Shown here: positions 19,848 to 31,451 of the stretch, in pieces
Numbering within the stretch: position 1 is the stretch's first letter
Layout of the letters: each line of letters opens with the position of its first letter
Source of the DNA: Allium sativum
Taxonomy: Eukaryota > Streptophyta > Magnoliopsida > Asparagales > Amaryllidaceae
Assembly: GCA_030737875.1 (NCBI GenBank)
Contig: CM060923.1
Location: forward strand, 176,059,696 to 176,123,695
Reading direction: 5' to 3'
Length of the DNA stretch: 64,000 bases
Program-made: the position numbers and the translations under genes
Notes under the pieces: generated by a model
The model's input: the letters and a program-made list of their open reading frames with translations, nothing else
Told to the model about the DNA's origin: nothing
Database searches by the model: none

Positions 19848-20055
19848 TGTTGGAAATAGGAGAAAGAGTAATGAACATGAGCGATGCAAAACAACTTTCT
19901 ATTAATTCAAAGCAATACAAAACGTAGTACATCTACTTATACTTGCAGAATACTAAAATATCAAACAATAAAATAGCTAAAATAATTCGAACTGATCCAC
20001 TAAGAAAGGAAGACTTGATCTAATCTAGGATAATACTTTGAATCATTCACTAACA
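19848..20055 (-). repeat. 5' LTR of the gag-only copia element
   Basis: 208 bp, starting TGTTAGTGAATG and ending TTTCCAACA on the minus strand, next to the PBS. No clear TATA box is seen. Confidence 0.9.
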
Positions 20056-20060
20056 ATATT

Positions 20061-20360
20061 TTTGGTCAATAATGAGCTAAATGTTTTTTATTCATACGGA
20101 GAATCAAATCAGCCTAAGTTATTAGTTTGCAGCAGTTTGCAAATTTTGTTTACATGGATAAAAGAGTAAAACAAATGAACGATATATTCAAGTTCGTTCT
20201 GAATTTTTAGTTTTGGGTTACATTTAAGTTTGGCCAGAAAGTATTATTTTGTCAAATTAATATTGTTACCTGTTATCATAATTTATAAACTTTTGGGCTG
20301 GTGATAGAAAATCTGTGGTTATTACATAGAGATTTGAACAGATGTTATGACTTACTAAAC
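20061..20360. other. AT-rich spacer
   Basis: No gene is seen. It continues the host DNA left of 18,545, which the copia insertion split. Confidence 0.5.
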
Positions 20361-20740
20361 TCAAATGGTTAGGTTTAGACCAGCTGCAGATATTACTTGA
20401 ATGACATTCAAAACAACATGAAAATAAAGAGAGATTGTGCTTCCTGACCATTGAAATCGTTCAGCCAATTGTCTATTCCAATTAGCTGTAGCTATAATGT
20501 ACAAAAATATGTCAACCGCTTCTTGAACACTAATGTTTTCCGATGCAACCAAACCATAACTTTTCAGCCTATTGCATAAAGAAAGAAAACAGAGCCGTTT
20601 CATATGAAAATTCCTTTGACATCATTACTAATGACTGCTTAATATGTCATCTAGCCACATTAAACTGGTATACTCCAACGTGTGCATCCGACGGCCTCTT
20701 TTGTTACGTTTTTCACGTTAATACGCTCCGATTAGAGCGA
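20361..20740 (-). pseudogene. PIF/Harbinger transposase-like N-terminal fragment
   Basis: From 20,603 one frame reads KRLCFLSLCNRLKSYGLVAS, then VQEAVDIFLYII, RQLAERFQWSGSTISLYFHV and VLNVI. This is the N-terminal helical region of plant Harbinger/ALP1-like nucleases (usual pattern F..LC..L...GL..S....V.E...IFL......R..QERF..SGET.SR.F..VL). An earlier piece with LMWLDDILSSH lies near 20,660-20,630 in another frame. The DDE catalytic part is not found on this strand. It may be a transposase or a domesticated relative; this copy is broken. Confidence 0.75.
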
Positions 20741-22110
20741 CGTATTTCATATCTTCAGAATCTGAATCATCTGTGTTTGGAAATGGACTAGTCATCAAAC
20801 ATAAATGTTGAATTTGAAATTAGAGAAGAGTAGAAGAAGGTTGTCGAAGAGAAATGGAGAAGGAGGTTTATATAGAAGAGGAGAAGAAGGGTGGGAGTTT
20901 GCTCAACGACTCAAATTGGAGTCGTTAGGCTAACGTCCTAAATGGACCGCTAGCGAACGGACGCGTCCGTTTGTTAGAAAAAAATAAAAGGTAAAAAGAA
21001 GTTTACAAGGCCCAAGGCCCGAAACCCGTAAATAGTCGGGTTAAAAACATAAATACCCGCGACCAACAACTCAAGCCTCTTTGCCTATGGTACAAAATCC
21101 TAGAAACAATTAGGTTTACAAACAAGGATTTTATTGTGAAGGACAAACTTCGTAACTTTTTCAAACCCAAGTACAACCTACCAAAAGTTTATTCCCAAGG
21201 TTAATACACACTATAAAACTAATATTATACGCATCGTAAAACTAATACTTAAAAACTAGTAGCTAAATTCTGATACCATAAACATTGTAAAATCGATATT
21301 TAAAAACAAATAGTCAAAGTCTAATACCATGCACACTATAAAACTGATACCTAAAATCTTATGCTTTTCATTTAGAATAAAATTTCAGAAGGCCGTCCTT
21401 ATGGTTGGAAAAGATCGTAACTTTGTCCTTGACACTATTTTTCTATTTATAAAAGAAAAAAAATGGTGGTGGTTCATCTCTACTGTGCTTCTAATGAACA
21501 TCTGACTTCAAGGAGGTTCCCTAATTTTATTTTCGTGGCTACTACCTATGAGTTCTTAAGTTTAGGAAAAACTACCATGGAAAAGCTTGTAAATCGAAGA
21601 TCTAAACGATCTTGATTATCCAAGCAATGTGTTTCTTTTCCATCGTCCAATAAAAAAGATTGGAAACCGTTTAACTCTAATTTCTCAAATTGCTTAAATT
21701 AGTGAATTAAATTCAAATTCAATCAAAATATCCTCCTTTTCAATCCTATCTCCTCATCTATGTATCCATTAATTGCAATCAAAACCGTCAAATTTGATAA
21801 AGAATTTCTAGGATTTGGAAAGTTGAAGTTTAGTTTTTGAAAATGAAAAATCCAAATGTTGGAAAATTTAGCTCTGCATCATTAATTCGTAGAAGACAAT
21901 CATCGAGGAGGAATCGACGAGCATTTGGTGGTGACGATGGCGGACTTGGGTTGGTGTAGGAGAAATAATTTCATCGAATTTTCCATTTAGTTCGGTTTAG
22001 GTCAGTTACGTGCCTACAAAAAGGAGTCCATCATATTTTCAATGAAGGGAAAGAGCTTACGGTAATGATTTTTATTGTTATATTTATTGTTAAAGCTTTA
22101 AATTTTTCAG
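20741..22110. other. Spacer with a short diverged repeat
   Basis: No coding region recognised. 21,205-21,365 holds three to four diverged units of about 50 bp with ACACTATAAAACT.ATAC and TAAAAAC.A.TAG parts. A purine-rich tract with many GAAGA words lies at 20,820-20,890. Near 22,110 a TTTTTCAG acceptor leads into the next Harbinger relic. Confidence 0.5.
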
Positions 22111-22205
22111 TATTTGACTACTTTACATAAAATCAATATTATAAATAGAATCGTGATAAAAATGAGATACCACGAAATGTTGGGCAGTTTCGACGGTATG
22201 CACTA
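22111..22205 (+). pseudogene. PIF/Harbinger transposase, left part
   Basis: After a TTTTTCAG acceptor the frame is open for 31 codons and ends EMLGSFDGMH. This matches the GMLGSID.MHW motif that holds the first catalytic Asp of plant PIF/Harbinger transposases. The frame breaks exactly at the 5' end of the long-LTR element (22,206) and resumes at 41,691 with CEWKNYP, in the same codon phase. The two pieces once formed one exon. Confidence 0.8.
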
Positions 22206-22795
22206 TGTAATGACCCGGGTTTTCGGTCAACTAATTTTAAATATTTAATATTTATTTTAAATATTGAGTTGACAATATAAATGAATTTTTTTATTGAGTT
22301 ATCAATTTAATATCGAAATACGATTTAATTTAGAATAAATCGAATTATCGTAATACAGAGATAATTGAATTCGAAATTCAATACTGAATCGAGACGATTC
22401 AGAGATGATCAATAAAATTCTATTAGAAGAAAATGATAATAATATTAATTTATTTTCGACGGGGTTAATTGTTCTGGAATTTAATTTATATAGGTTTAAA
22501 TTAATACCGTCTCAAGACGATCAAATTGGACTTCGTAAATTATCCCAATGTGTTCAGAATAGTGGTGTAACCCTAGGAATGTCAGTGGTTGGGTTCAGAA
22601 AGAAGTTCGGAATCATGGGATATTTTAATTTAAAGGATACCAATTTAAAATAAAATATCATAATCTCCTTTTTCTTGTGGACATAAGAGAAACAACAAGG
22701 AGAACAAAAAAAATGGCGTGCTGTTCAAATTAAAACCGCAAGAGCAAAAATCGTGGTGGCCTCTTTCCATCCGTATACTCAAGTAAACTCTCCCC

Positions 22796-22802
22796 TATAA
22801 AT
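22796..22802 (+). promoter_or_regulatory. TATA box in the outer LTR
   Basis: CCCCTATAAATC, in the position that the TATA box of the related LARD LTR occupies relative to its downstream leader. Confidence 0.45.
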
Positions 22803-23840
22803 CAAAGGCTACATAAATCCTATTCTCAAAACAATACGCAAGCCTCAAAACAAAAACAAAAGGGCACCATGGTATTAACGGAAATCAAATTCCTAGGCAA
22901 AGATTCATGGGATTTTTGGGGTTCCATCGTGTGCACTAGGGTTGAGGACCGCTTGTGATTTAGGGGCGATCAAAAGCTGAAAGCCGATTGAGAGGTGCGG
23001 TGAGGTCTGAGATGTCACAACACTTACTGTCGCACAGTAACAAGATTTGCGACCCTTGGTGATAGGAGGAAGTCGCGATGGAGGGTGGGTCAGAGCGATG
23101 ACGAAAGATGGTGGAAGTCGATCAACGTGGTGGTATTTATGGCAGTCTTAGGCTCGAGAGAAAAAGGAGCAGGTCTGAGAGGAAGAGGAAGTTTAAAACT
23201 GGAAGGAGTAGGGGTCTGTGTGAAGTAAAGCTTTGATTTCAGTAGGATGGTGATGGACGTGGATATGGGATAGTCTAAAGATGGTTTTTGATCAAGTGAA
23301 GGGATCGAACTGTTTTGGTAAAATACTGGTTGGAGGGCTCGACAGTTTTGGTTTTAAAAGGAAGGCAGTTTACTACATATTCAATCCGGGAAGAAGAATA
23401 TTTATCAATGGCTTAAGGTATAGTTTATTTTTTTAATTTACAAAAAACTAATGATGTTTTAAACTACTTAAGTTATATTCACAAGAAAATTTATACATTC
23501 ATTTAAGTAGTTGATTTAGTTAATGAACAATTTAAAAATATTCAAACTCGAAGTAACTATAACCATGTCATGATAACAGTTATCGACGAACGCATTTTAT
23601 TAGAATCATAAGGATTTAGCTTGTGATGGAATCGAGTTTGGAAAATGGAGTTAACATGGGTTTTAAATTTAATCGAACGTGATTCGATTCGATTTAAAAT
23701 TGGAGCAGATTGCAATAAAAATCTCGGTGAGTAAATCTCACTCACCTTTTATTTAGAATTATTTTTATCAGTTAAAAATAATTGTTTGTTGCTTGTTTGG
23801 TTGCATTTAATATTTTTGTGCATCTTAAATATATTAGTTA

Positions 23841-23845
23841 TTTAG
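23841..23845 (+). other. Left target-site duplication of the LARD
   Basis: TTTAG, against CTTAG at 37,459-37,463; four of five bases agree. Confidence 0.75.
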
Positions 23846-24545
23846 TGTAACGACCTGTATTTATACGGATAATAATTAATTTATTTAATTATTTAAATAG
23901 TGAAAATGTTTGTTTAATTAAATTATATTGAATATTTAATTAATATACATAATTAAATAATATATTTAATTTTTGAAATAATCAGAAATAGTGAATTGAC
24001 AATATAATGTGAACTGGACAATTCAAAGTATTTAATTCAGCTTAGAATTTAATTAGAATGACGAATATATTATTTGAACAACAGTTTGAACGTATAATTA
24101 AATTATAATTAAAATCGAGCTCTAAATGGCGTGGTAGTTCGCTATTTGGCGATTCGAACTTCAACTGAAAATACAGAATTCGTTTTAAATCGGATTTCTG
24201 TGAAACAAGAAATGTTCAGAGCTGGTGAAGTATATTTTTCTAGTGGAAGAGAAAAATGGGGATTTCATTGTGTAGATTTTGATTTATGTCCAAATCAAAT
24301 TTTAGAAAAGTCGTTATGGAATTCCATTATAATTTATAACGATATATAAAAGGAATTTCAATATAAATTTGAATATTGATTCAACCGGGATTCGAATATC
24401 GAGTTTTAAATCTCAGTGGAGCTGTATGATATCGTAGGGGAATATATATATGATAATATTTATTTATAAATATTAAATTTAATTATTTTTAAATATATTT
24501 ATATATTTAAATGGGTTATTTAGATCTTTAAAAATAGCCAGTTTT

Positions 24546-24840
24546 GCAAACAACCTTCGTTTTTGACGAAACAAATTTTGCTGGATCCGCAATATTAAAT
24601 TATTGTTAGATTTCAATTTTCGTGATTTTTAGAGTCAGTATGTGACCGTACGGATTTTTAATGTGAAAAACAGTCGGTATTTTGACGGTTAAAAATACGC
24701 TATGTGAGCAAACGGAGTCGGAATTCGATGAAACCAGTTTCTTTGGGTCCGTAATGTCGAACTATAGTTGCATGTTCAGTTTCTTGATTTTTGGGTACCG
24801 TGTGTGATCACAGGGATTTTTAAACACGAGTGTAAACAGC
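24546..24840 (+). repeat. Diverged direct duplication upstream of the LTR TATA box
   Basis: Two units about 162 bp apart both begin GCAAAC, then share GA.GAAAC.A.TTT, GG.TCCG.AAT, GTGATTTTT or TTGATTTTT, ACGGATTTTT or AGGGATTTTT, and end AACAG. The pair recurs in the 3' LTR (about 32,135-32,430) and, inverted, in the solo LTR near 48.0-48.26 kb. Confidence 0.7.
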
Positions 24841-24893
24841 GATGGCTTAAATATGAATATATAAATCGAATATAAAAATGATACTTTTTCTCC

Positions 24894-24901
24894 TATAAAA
24901 T
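24894..24901 (+). promoter_or_regulatory. TATA box of the LARD 5' LTR
   Basis: CTCCTATAAAATAACC, 1048 bp into the LTR, followed by a leader containing CCTAAACCTAA. The same motif occurs in the 3' LTR at 32,482-32,489. Confidence 0.6.
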
Positions 24902-26354
24902 AACCTTAACATCCTAAACCTAATTCAATCCATTCCTATTTCAACAGAAAATTCCGTCGTGATTTTTTTTCCTCCCAATAAAGTATTCCATCTTCAAAAT
25001 TCATTCTAAATTCAAAGAAAATGTTATAAATCCTCATACATATATATATATTTCCATTTAACATAAGATGCTCTTCGACCTCATGGCGATTTCACATTGT
25101 TCGACGCTTTTTCTTTTTGCTGTGTTTGTACAGAAAACACTTAAGGTCTCATCATTCATGAGTTGTGAGCTTTGATTCACAAATTTAAAGTTTGTTTTGG
25201 ATTTATGGGGCATTTTCGAGTTTGTGTGTGTTTTCTAGCATAGTACGGTGGATGTAGGTGACGAAGTCACTCTGGAAATCACCGCGGTTATCTGTAGCGA
25301 CGAGCTGAGGACTGGAGAACGCGATTGATGTTGTGGGTGCAAGTGTTACAAATCTAGTATGGAAAGATTAAGATTTTCGAGAGAAGTTTTGTGGTGCAAT
25401 ATGTTGGTAGTTTTCTTGATCGGATAAGGTTGGAGAGAGGTCTAAAATGTCGACCATGGCAGTACAGGGATGATCGAACGCATTTATGAAGGAAGATGTC
25501 GAATTATAGGATTTTGGGGTCACTGGGTAGAGAGACTGATGAGGAGTAGTTTGGTTGTATTTGTTTTGGGTTTCGCTGAAGAAAGAGGGATCAGTGGAAG
25601 CATAAAGGAGCGGCAATGGCAGGAGTAAAAGGGAGGAGCGCGTCCTCTTTCCGATCAAGAAGAAGGTCATCGTGGGTCCGGGTTTTAGAAGGGGGTGTGG
25701 GCCGAATGGTTTGGGTAAACCTCAAAATAGTTTTTATTTAAGTTGAATTCAATATGAATAATGTGTAAACTTATAAAATTAGTAATTTCTTCATACGATT
25801 TCAAAATCCGATAAAACAAGATCTGTCGGGATCGTATGGATGGACACTACACGATGGAACTGACTGGAAGTTCATCAGAGCTCGTTACAATTTGTAGCAA
25901 AATAATTTGTCCGTCTGAATCAAGCGATGGTTATCGTTATTAACGATGATCGTCCAATGTGAGTAAAACTCACCAACTCTGAACAACTATATTTTTATAA
26001 CATATTCTTAGAACTGATAATTATCTGTTGATTGCTGTGTGTTAACTGTTTGGTTGAATTGCTTATGTATTGGGTGAAATTATAGATAACGATATGTATA
26101 TATATAAATCATTAATCAAATATTGATTCTGTTAGCAGAATATTTCATATGCGAATGAAATCGATGTTAATTATATCGTTTAACATTTGTGATGCAGGGA
26201 AACAAGTTGGAGGAATCCAACTGGTTACTCAACATTTATTTTGTTGTTTTTCATATATGGTGATATATGATGTGATATATAATCTGTGGTTGATTATGTG
26301 TGTTTAGATGATATCGATCATTGTTATTTGGTATTCTAAATACCCTATATAATA

Positions 26355-26580
26355 TTGGAAATATAAAGGAGATTGTTTGTAAAACAAATATAAAGGACAT
26401 TATTTGTAAAACAAATATAAAGGACATTATTTGTAAAACAAATATAAAGGAAAATATTTGTGAAAACAAATATAAAGGAAAATATTTGTAAAACAAATAG
26501 AAAGAGAAATATATGTAAAACGTTTACAAATAAAATAGAAAGGGGGATATTTGTAAGCATTTACAAATAGAATAGAAAAG
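26355..26580 (+). repeat. 27-bp palindromic tandem repeats in 5' LTR
   Basis: Six to eight units of the type ACAAATATAAAGGACATT plus ATTTGTAAA, in which ACAAAT and ATTTGT form inverted arms. The corresponding array in the 3' LTR lies at 33,925-34,155. Confidence 0.85.
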
Positions 26581-26894
26581 GAAATATTTATTTAGAAAAT
26601 AAATAGAGTTATAAAAGGAATTTATTGGGAAATGAAAAGAATGTCATAAAAGGGATTTTTGGAAAATGAATAGAATTATAAAAAAGGATATTTCCAATTA
26701 TAAAGGAATTATGAATTGATTTATTTAAAATGGATATTTAATAAAAATGTGTTTTAACAAATGAATTGAGAAGAATAATTTATAATAAATATTTTATAAA
26801 TTAAGTAAATATTTATCATTTGGATAAATGGAATATATAAGTCAAGACTTATATAGAGAATTAAGAATCGATTTCAATATCGATATTTGAAACC

Positions 26895-27790
26895 GAATAT
26901 GGAAGTGAGTTAATCAAGTGAGTTAACCAAAAGAGTTAATCGAGATAAGCTAAATCAAGAAGAGTTAGTCAAAAGAAGTTAGTCGAGGAGTTAATCAAAT
27001 TGAGTTAGTCAAAACGAATTAATCAAATTGAGTTAATTAGTTAGAGTTAAAGGATAGAGTTAATTGAATAGAGTTAATTGACTAGACTTATCAATTAGAG
27101 TTAATCGAATAATGTTAATCAATTAGAGTTATCAATTAAAGTTAAATCGAATTAGAGTTAAATCGAATTAGAGTTAATCGAGTTAGAGTTAGTCGAGTGT
27201 TAGTTAATCGAGTTAGAGCTCGTCGAGTATTGATTAATCAAAGATATGAATTTATCGAATAGAGTTATTCGAAATGAGTTAATCAAATATTAGTTATTCG
27301 AAAGGGGTTATCGAATATTAGTTATTCGAAAGGAGTTATCGAATTAGTTATTCGAAAGGAGTTATCGAATTAGTTATTCGAAAGGAGTTATCAAATTAGT
27401 TATTCGAAAGGGGTTGTCGAATATTAGTTATTCAAAAGGAGTTATCGAATTAGTTATTCGAAAGGTGTTATCGAATTAGTTATTCGAAAGGGGTTATCGA
27501 ATATTAGTTATTTGAAAGGAGTTATCGAATTAGTTATTCGAAAGGAGTTATCGAATTAGTTATTCGAAAGGAGTTATCGAATTAGTTATTCGATGGGGTT
27601 ATCAAATATAGTTTATTCAAAAGGAGTTAAATCAAATATAAGTTATTCGAATGGAGTTAAACCGAATATAAGTTATTCGAAGAGAAGAGTTATCAAATAT
27701 TAGTTATTCGAAGAGAGTAATCGAATGTAAGCTATTCGAAGTGAGTTAATCGTATATTAGTTATTCGAAGAAAGTTAATCGTCGAATTGA
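26895..27790 (+). repeat. 26-bp minisatellite and half-unit array in 5' LTR
   Basis: The right part (27,240-27,790) is built from GAGTTATCGAATTAGTTATT plus CGAAAG, 26 bp, with 28-bp variants carrying an extra AT; roughly 18-20 units. The left part is a looser array of GAGTTAATCGAAT-type half units. TTCGAA and TCGA words recur at every unit. Confidence 0.92.
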
Positions 27791-28539
27791 TTATATCGAA
27801 TTTAGGAAAGTACTTATACTTTCTGGTGTTTAAATCAAGATTTATTTATTTCTAAAATAGGTGTTTGTTTATTTATTCAAATTAAAAAATTAAAGTTATA
27901 TTTGAAGTTAGATATTTCGAAAGTAGGGATTATAACGTTATTACTATAACCATTGTTTTTATAAAAGAAGTGGATTCATAAATAGAATCCGTGAGGTTCG
28001 CAAGGAAGTTGTTTAAGGTTTAAAAAGATAAATTTTGTCTATTTCGAAGTTAAAACGTTGTTCAGTTAAGGTCTGAGAGGTAATTATACCCCAACTTGAT
28101 CAACTTCCTTCTTAACTAAGGAATGGTTAAAGTTTGATAGTAAAGGTAGGTTAAGCGAATTTAGTTAATGAGCGTAATGGTTTGTGTTGGCATAGCGATG
28201 TTTATTTGAACATCAGTTTAAATCAAATAAAGGAGTTTTAGAAATGTTTTCCAAATAAGAATCAGAAATGTTTTCTGATAATAGAAAATAAGAAATGGGA
28301 ATAAATATGGAAACGTTTTCCAGTGATTAATAACGTATATTTTCTAAGTTTAGAAAATAAGATTTACGAATATATGAAAACGGGAAATAAGGAAATAAAT
28401 AAATTAATGATAAATTAATTTAAAGGGATAAATGTTGAATGTTGATTGATCGATAAATTTTCCATTTGGAAATAATATCGTTGTTTACACACGAGATTTC
28501 TTTTGATAGTAAAATCACAGACTATCAAAGTTTTGACCA

Positions 28540-29220
28540 TTCTTCCGTCGTCAATACGGAGAGACCGGTTAGGTTATTATCCGAGAACCACTCCGTATGG
28601 GCGTTAGCGTTTCTAATCAAATAGATCGAAGACAAATTGAAGACGGAGTTATGCAAGGGCTGTCATGTTTACAGAATAGTGCCTTCGGTTTGTCCAGTCC
28701 CAGGACAACCTATATGGAAGAATGTTTGACAGAGTATATCTGGTGGATCACGTGAGTTGATCGTTTCAAACGTATTTACGTTGGTGGCGGAGGAATTCGT
28801 TTCTCTTAGCTTATACCCATGGTATTTTTAGGGAAATCAATTTGTGATTTGACGAGTATGACGATGTGGCATTCGAAGTAAATGGAGGAGTGATTTGTTA
28901 AAAGTTACGTTTTGACCTCGAGCCTCATCAACTGGGAAATGACAGAAATCGGGCAGGTAGCATGGGTAAATGGTTCGCAACCAAGTAGGGTATATTGTCA
29001 CCATCTAGAGAATATTCATATTTGTTACATCTTTCAATTCTGTATCTCCCAGGAATGGTTATGTTGGTTTACCAACTGTAAGGTGACAATACATTCGATA
29101 CACTCAAGCGAAATGAGTGGTCGGTCATGTGTGGCCGAGTTGCAAGATGTTCTTGTTGAACTCCAGTGTGTCGCTTCTAGAGTACACTAAGCGGAAGGTG
29201 GATCCATACCTTGTCATAGT
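28540..29220 (+). repeat. Block conserved in all long-LTR copies (5' LTR copy)
   Basis: Includes GAGACCGGTT, CACTCCGTATGGGC, AATAGTGCCTTCGGTTTGTC, GGAAGAATGT.TGA.AGAG and TCAAGCGAAATGAGTGGTCG to CGGAAGGTGG.TCCATACC. The same order is found at 36,085-36,775, 40,350-41,050 and, inverted, 43,475-44,310. It lies in the last quarter of the LTR. Confidence 0.8.
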
Positions 29221-29906
29221 TTGAATCCATTCCCCAAATAAGAGCCTGCGATTTTGATTGAATATTATATATGTAGAATGTTAGATGCAAGCGTTTCTAC
29301 TAGATTGATATTACTTGTGTTAGACATTATTATAATATCAGAATAATATTGTTTTACTAATGATTTGGGTTATCGTAAGGTAAAAGCCATCTGTGTTTAT
29401 GTGTGGATCAGCCTTATGATTATCCTTTGTTTCAAAAGGATTTTGAAAGTTAAATCAAATAATTTGAGTTTACTCACAACAATCACATGACTGACCCGGA
29501 GTTTATTTTGTTTTGTTTTCCCTAAACTCTTGGGTGCCCAATTTTGTATGGGCAGTCAAGTAGTCGGGATTTACAGATACTTAAAGAGCTGGAGCAGGAG
29601 GCTTTATGATTATATAGCTATGGTTTTTCCACTGTATTGTAAGTGATGTACTTTGGAAATGATATGTATATTCAAGTTCAAATTTATATTTCAAAGTTAT
29701 GTTATGAAATATATTTATTCGTTCTGCTGTGAGATTCGTGTTTACTCTGATGTTGTATGTTCTTCTTCTTCTTCTATTCTAAGTTTCTATCTTATCTATC
29801 CTCACCCTCCAATTTCTTTCATTAACTACCAGTATTTTCAATCCATGGATGTTCGATATGTGTTGTATATCAGATAACCAAGATCGACTTTTTCTGGGAT
29901 GTTACA

Positions 29907-29926
29907 GTTGGTTTCAAAGCTGAAGG
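29907..29926 (+). other. Primer binding site of the LARD
   Basis: GTTGGTTTCAAAGCTGAAGG follows the LTR directly; TTGGTTTCAAAGC resembles TTGGTATCAGAGC, the initiator-Met-tRNA type, with two changes. Confidence 0.8.
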
Positions 29927-31436
29927 TTAAGTAATTACCTTAGATCTGTGGCATGACCCAGTAGAGATGGGGTTAGTAATACCCTAGATTGAGTTGAGTG
30001 TATATATACAGGTGAACATATTTGTTATTTGATATAAAAATTGTTTTATATTGTGGAGATTTGTTGGTTAAGTTGTTTATGAGTTTTGGTCGATCGGTTT
30101 GATCCACTGTATCGGTAGGGGTTTATAAACACTCTAATACGATAAACCAACACTGTATGTTTTGAAAAGAGGGTAAACAAAATAATTTTACCCAAATTAT
30201 AATTTTGATATGAAGGATTTATATTGAAATATTATAGTACATTGGATGTGTTGGTTGTGATTATAATCAGATAAGATTATAATTGAAACGGTTATGTAAA
30301 TAACCAATCAGAAATCATATAAGAGAAACATATGAAATCCGATGAATTAAATCTGAAATTAAAACCGAAATTGGAAATAAAACCCTGGAAATTTGAAAAA
30401 GTGTTTTTAAATGGATTTGAATTGAATATATGAGAATTTTAAAATCCTAGGAGATTTTTAATTGTTTTACAAGCATTGTAAATGGTATTTGGAAATATAT
30501 TTCAAAATGCAAATGTTTAGAAATAATTTTGAAAAGTGATATAGTATTGAACTCACTTCGATCGCTAGAAAATATATTCTGATAATGACTGCAGCATCAT
30601 CAGTATTCATTTTCGAGTTTTAAGTGACGGATTACTACCGAAAAGATTTTGTTTTTTGAATTGGTTTGAGAGAAGCAAGTTGTTTTGAATCCTGAAAAGG
30701 AAAGTTGATTTTCGATATGGCGAACTATTTAAAATTCCCAGGGAAAGACTGTTTGAATTAAAACCAAACTGAATTGAAATTTGGGAAAGAAAATTGAAAT
30801 TGAATTAAAGCCAATTAAGTAGAAATTGAACTGAAATGTGCAAAGCAAGTTGAAGATGAATTGGATTAGAATGTTATCAAAAAATTTGGATTTATGTGAT
30901 CGGAATTTGAAATGGAACCAGATTAGTGGAGTTAAGAGTTTGGAATCGAAATGAAACTCGATATTGAAATAAAATTCGAATTTGGTATAAGCGAATGATT
31001 TGGTTTGAGAATGAATTGATTGGAGTTTGGTTGGGATAACATTCGTATATGCTGAATTAACAGCAGATGGAAGTGATAAATTTGATATGCCCGACAAAAA
31101 GGTACAAGTTTATATTTGGTATAAGCATGAGATTTATGAGCCGATTTGGCAAGCCGCTTGGCTGTTTGATTTTCTTTTGGGTTAGAGATGGCCCAGAGAG
31201 GCGAGTTGGAGTTTGACCTATTGACCAGTACAAAGGAGGTGCTGGCGAAATTTTTCAGAAATTTCGGGTGTTAGAAATTTTCTAGATTTTTGAAAATATT
31301 CATTAATAGAAATGAATTAATAATTTAATTGAAATTAAATTGATTCAGTAGAAACTGAAGTTAAAGAAGTAAAAATAATTTTTAACCAGTCAATATGGTT
31401 TGTTATCTACTTTAGCAATTTCGAGGACGAAATTAT

Positions 31437-31451
31437 TTTAGGGGGGAAGAA
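31437..31451 (+). other. Polypurine tract of the LARD
   Basis: TTTAGGGGGGAAGAA, directly before the 3' LTR start TGTAACGACC at 31,452. Confidence 0.85.

Larger units (their letters stand above)
18545..20060 (-). mobile_element. Gag-only Ty1/copia element (TR-GAG type)
   Basis: Two 208-bp LTRs (18,550-18,757 and 19,848-20,055) flank 1090 bp holding a PBS, one gag gene and a PPT; there is no protease, integrase or reverse transcriptase. Flanking 5-mers are ATATG (18,545-18,549) and ATATT (20,056-20,060), a target duplication with one mismatch. I count 13 differences between the LTRs, about 6 percent. All parts needed in cis are present, so it looks like a deletion-type non-autonomous element that would move with enzymes from a full copia element. 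Confidence 0.9.
22206..23845 (+). mobile_element. Outer long-LTR element, left part
   Basis: Starts TGTAATGACCCGGG. The preceding CACTA (22,201-22,205) matches CACTG at 41,691-41,695 at four of five bases. The start resembles the LARD LTR start at 23,846. TATAAAT at 22,796, about 590 bp in, is a likely promoter. The element is split at 23,845 by the LARD insertion and continues at 37,464. Confidence 0.82.
23846..29906 (+). repeat. 5' LTR of the LARD (6061 bp)
   Basis: Contains in order a diverged direct duplication (24,546-24,840), TATA box (24,894), 27-bp palindromic repeats (26,355-26,580), GAGTTAATCGA-type half units (26,895-27,240), a 26-bp minisatellite (27,240-27,790) and a block conserved across the family (28,540-29,220). 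Open frames inside it, such as 28,912-29,190, are not consistent between LTR copies. Confidence 0.93.
29907..31451 (+). other. Non-coding internal domain of the LARD
   Basis: 1545 bp with no frame resembling gag or pol on the plus strand; the 122-codon minus-strand frame at 30,729-31,097 is AT-driven. A segment at 31,085-31,290 beginning GCCCGACAAAAAGGTACA recurs in the outer element at 39,420-39,610. The domain may keep only packaging and priming signals. Confidence 0.8.

Noticed and set aside
27240..27790. Regularly spaced repeats that could suggest a CRISPR array
   Set aside because: The 26-bp units are directly adjacent with no unique spacers, and the genome is a plant's. It is a minisatellite.
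28912..29190. Open frame of 92 codons in the 5' LTR, with a related frame at 36,487-36,738 in the 3' LTR
   Set aside because: The two LTRs are recent copies, so sharing is expected. In the older copies at 40,729-41,067 and 43,478-43,684 the frame is rearranged or broken. It is better explained as a conserved non-coding block.
30729..31097. 122-codon minus-strand frame in the LARD core
   Set aside because: Phe/Ser/Tyr/Ile-rich composition follows from AT-rich DNA read backwards. It has no family motif and lies antisense to the element.
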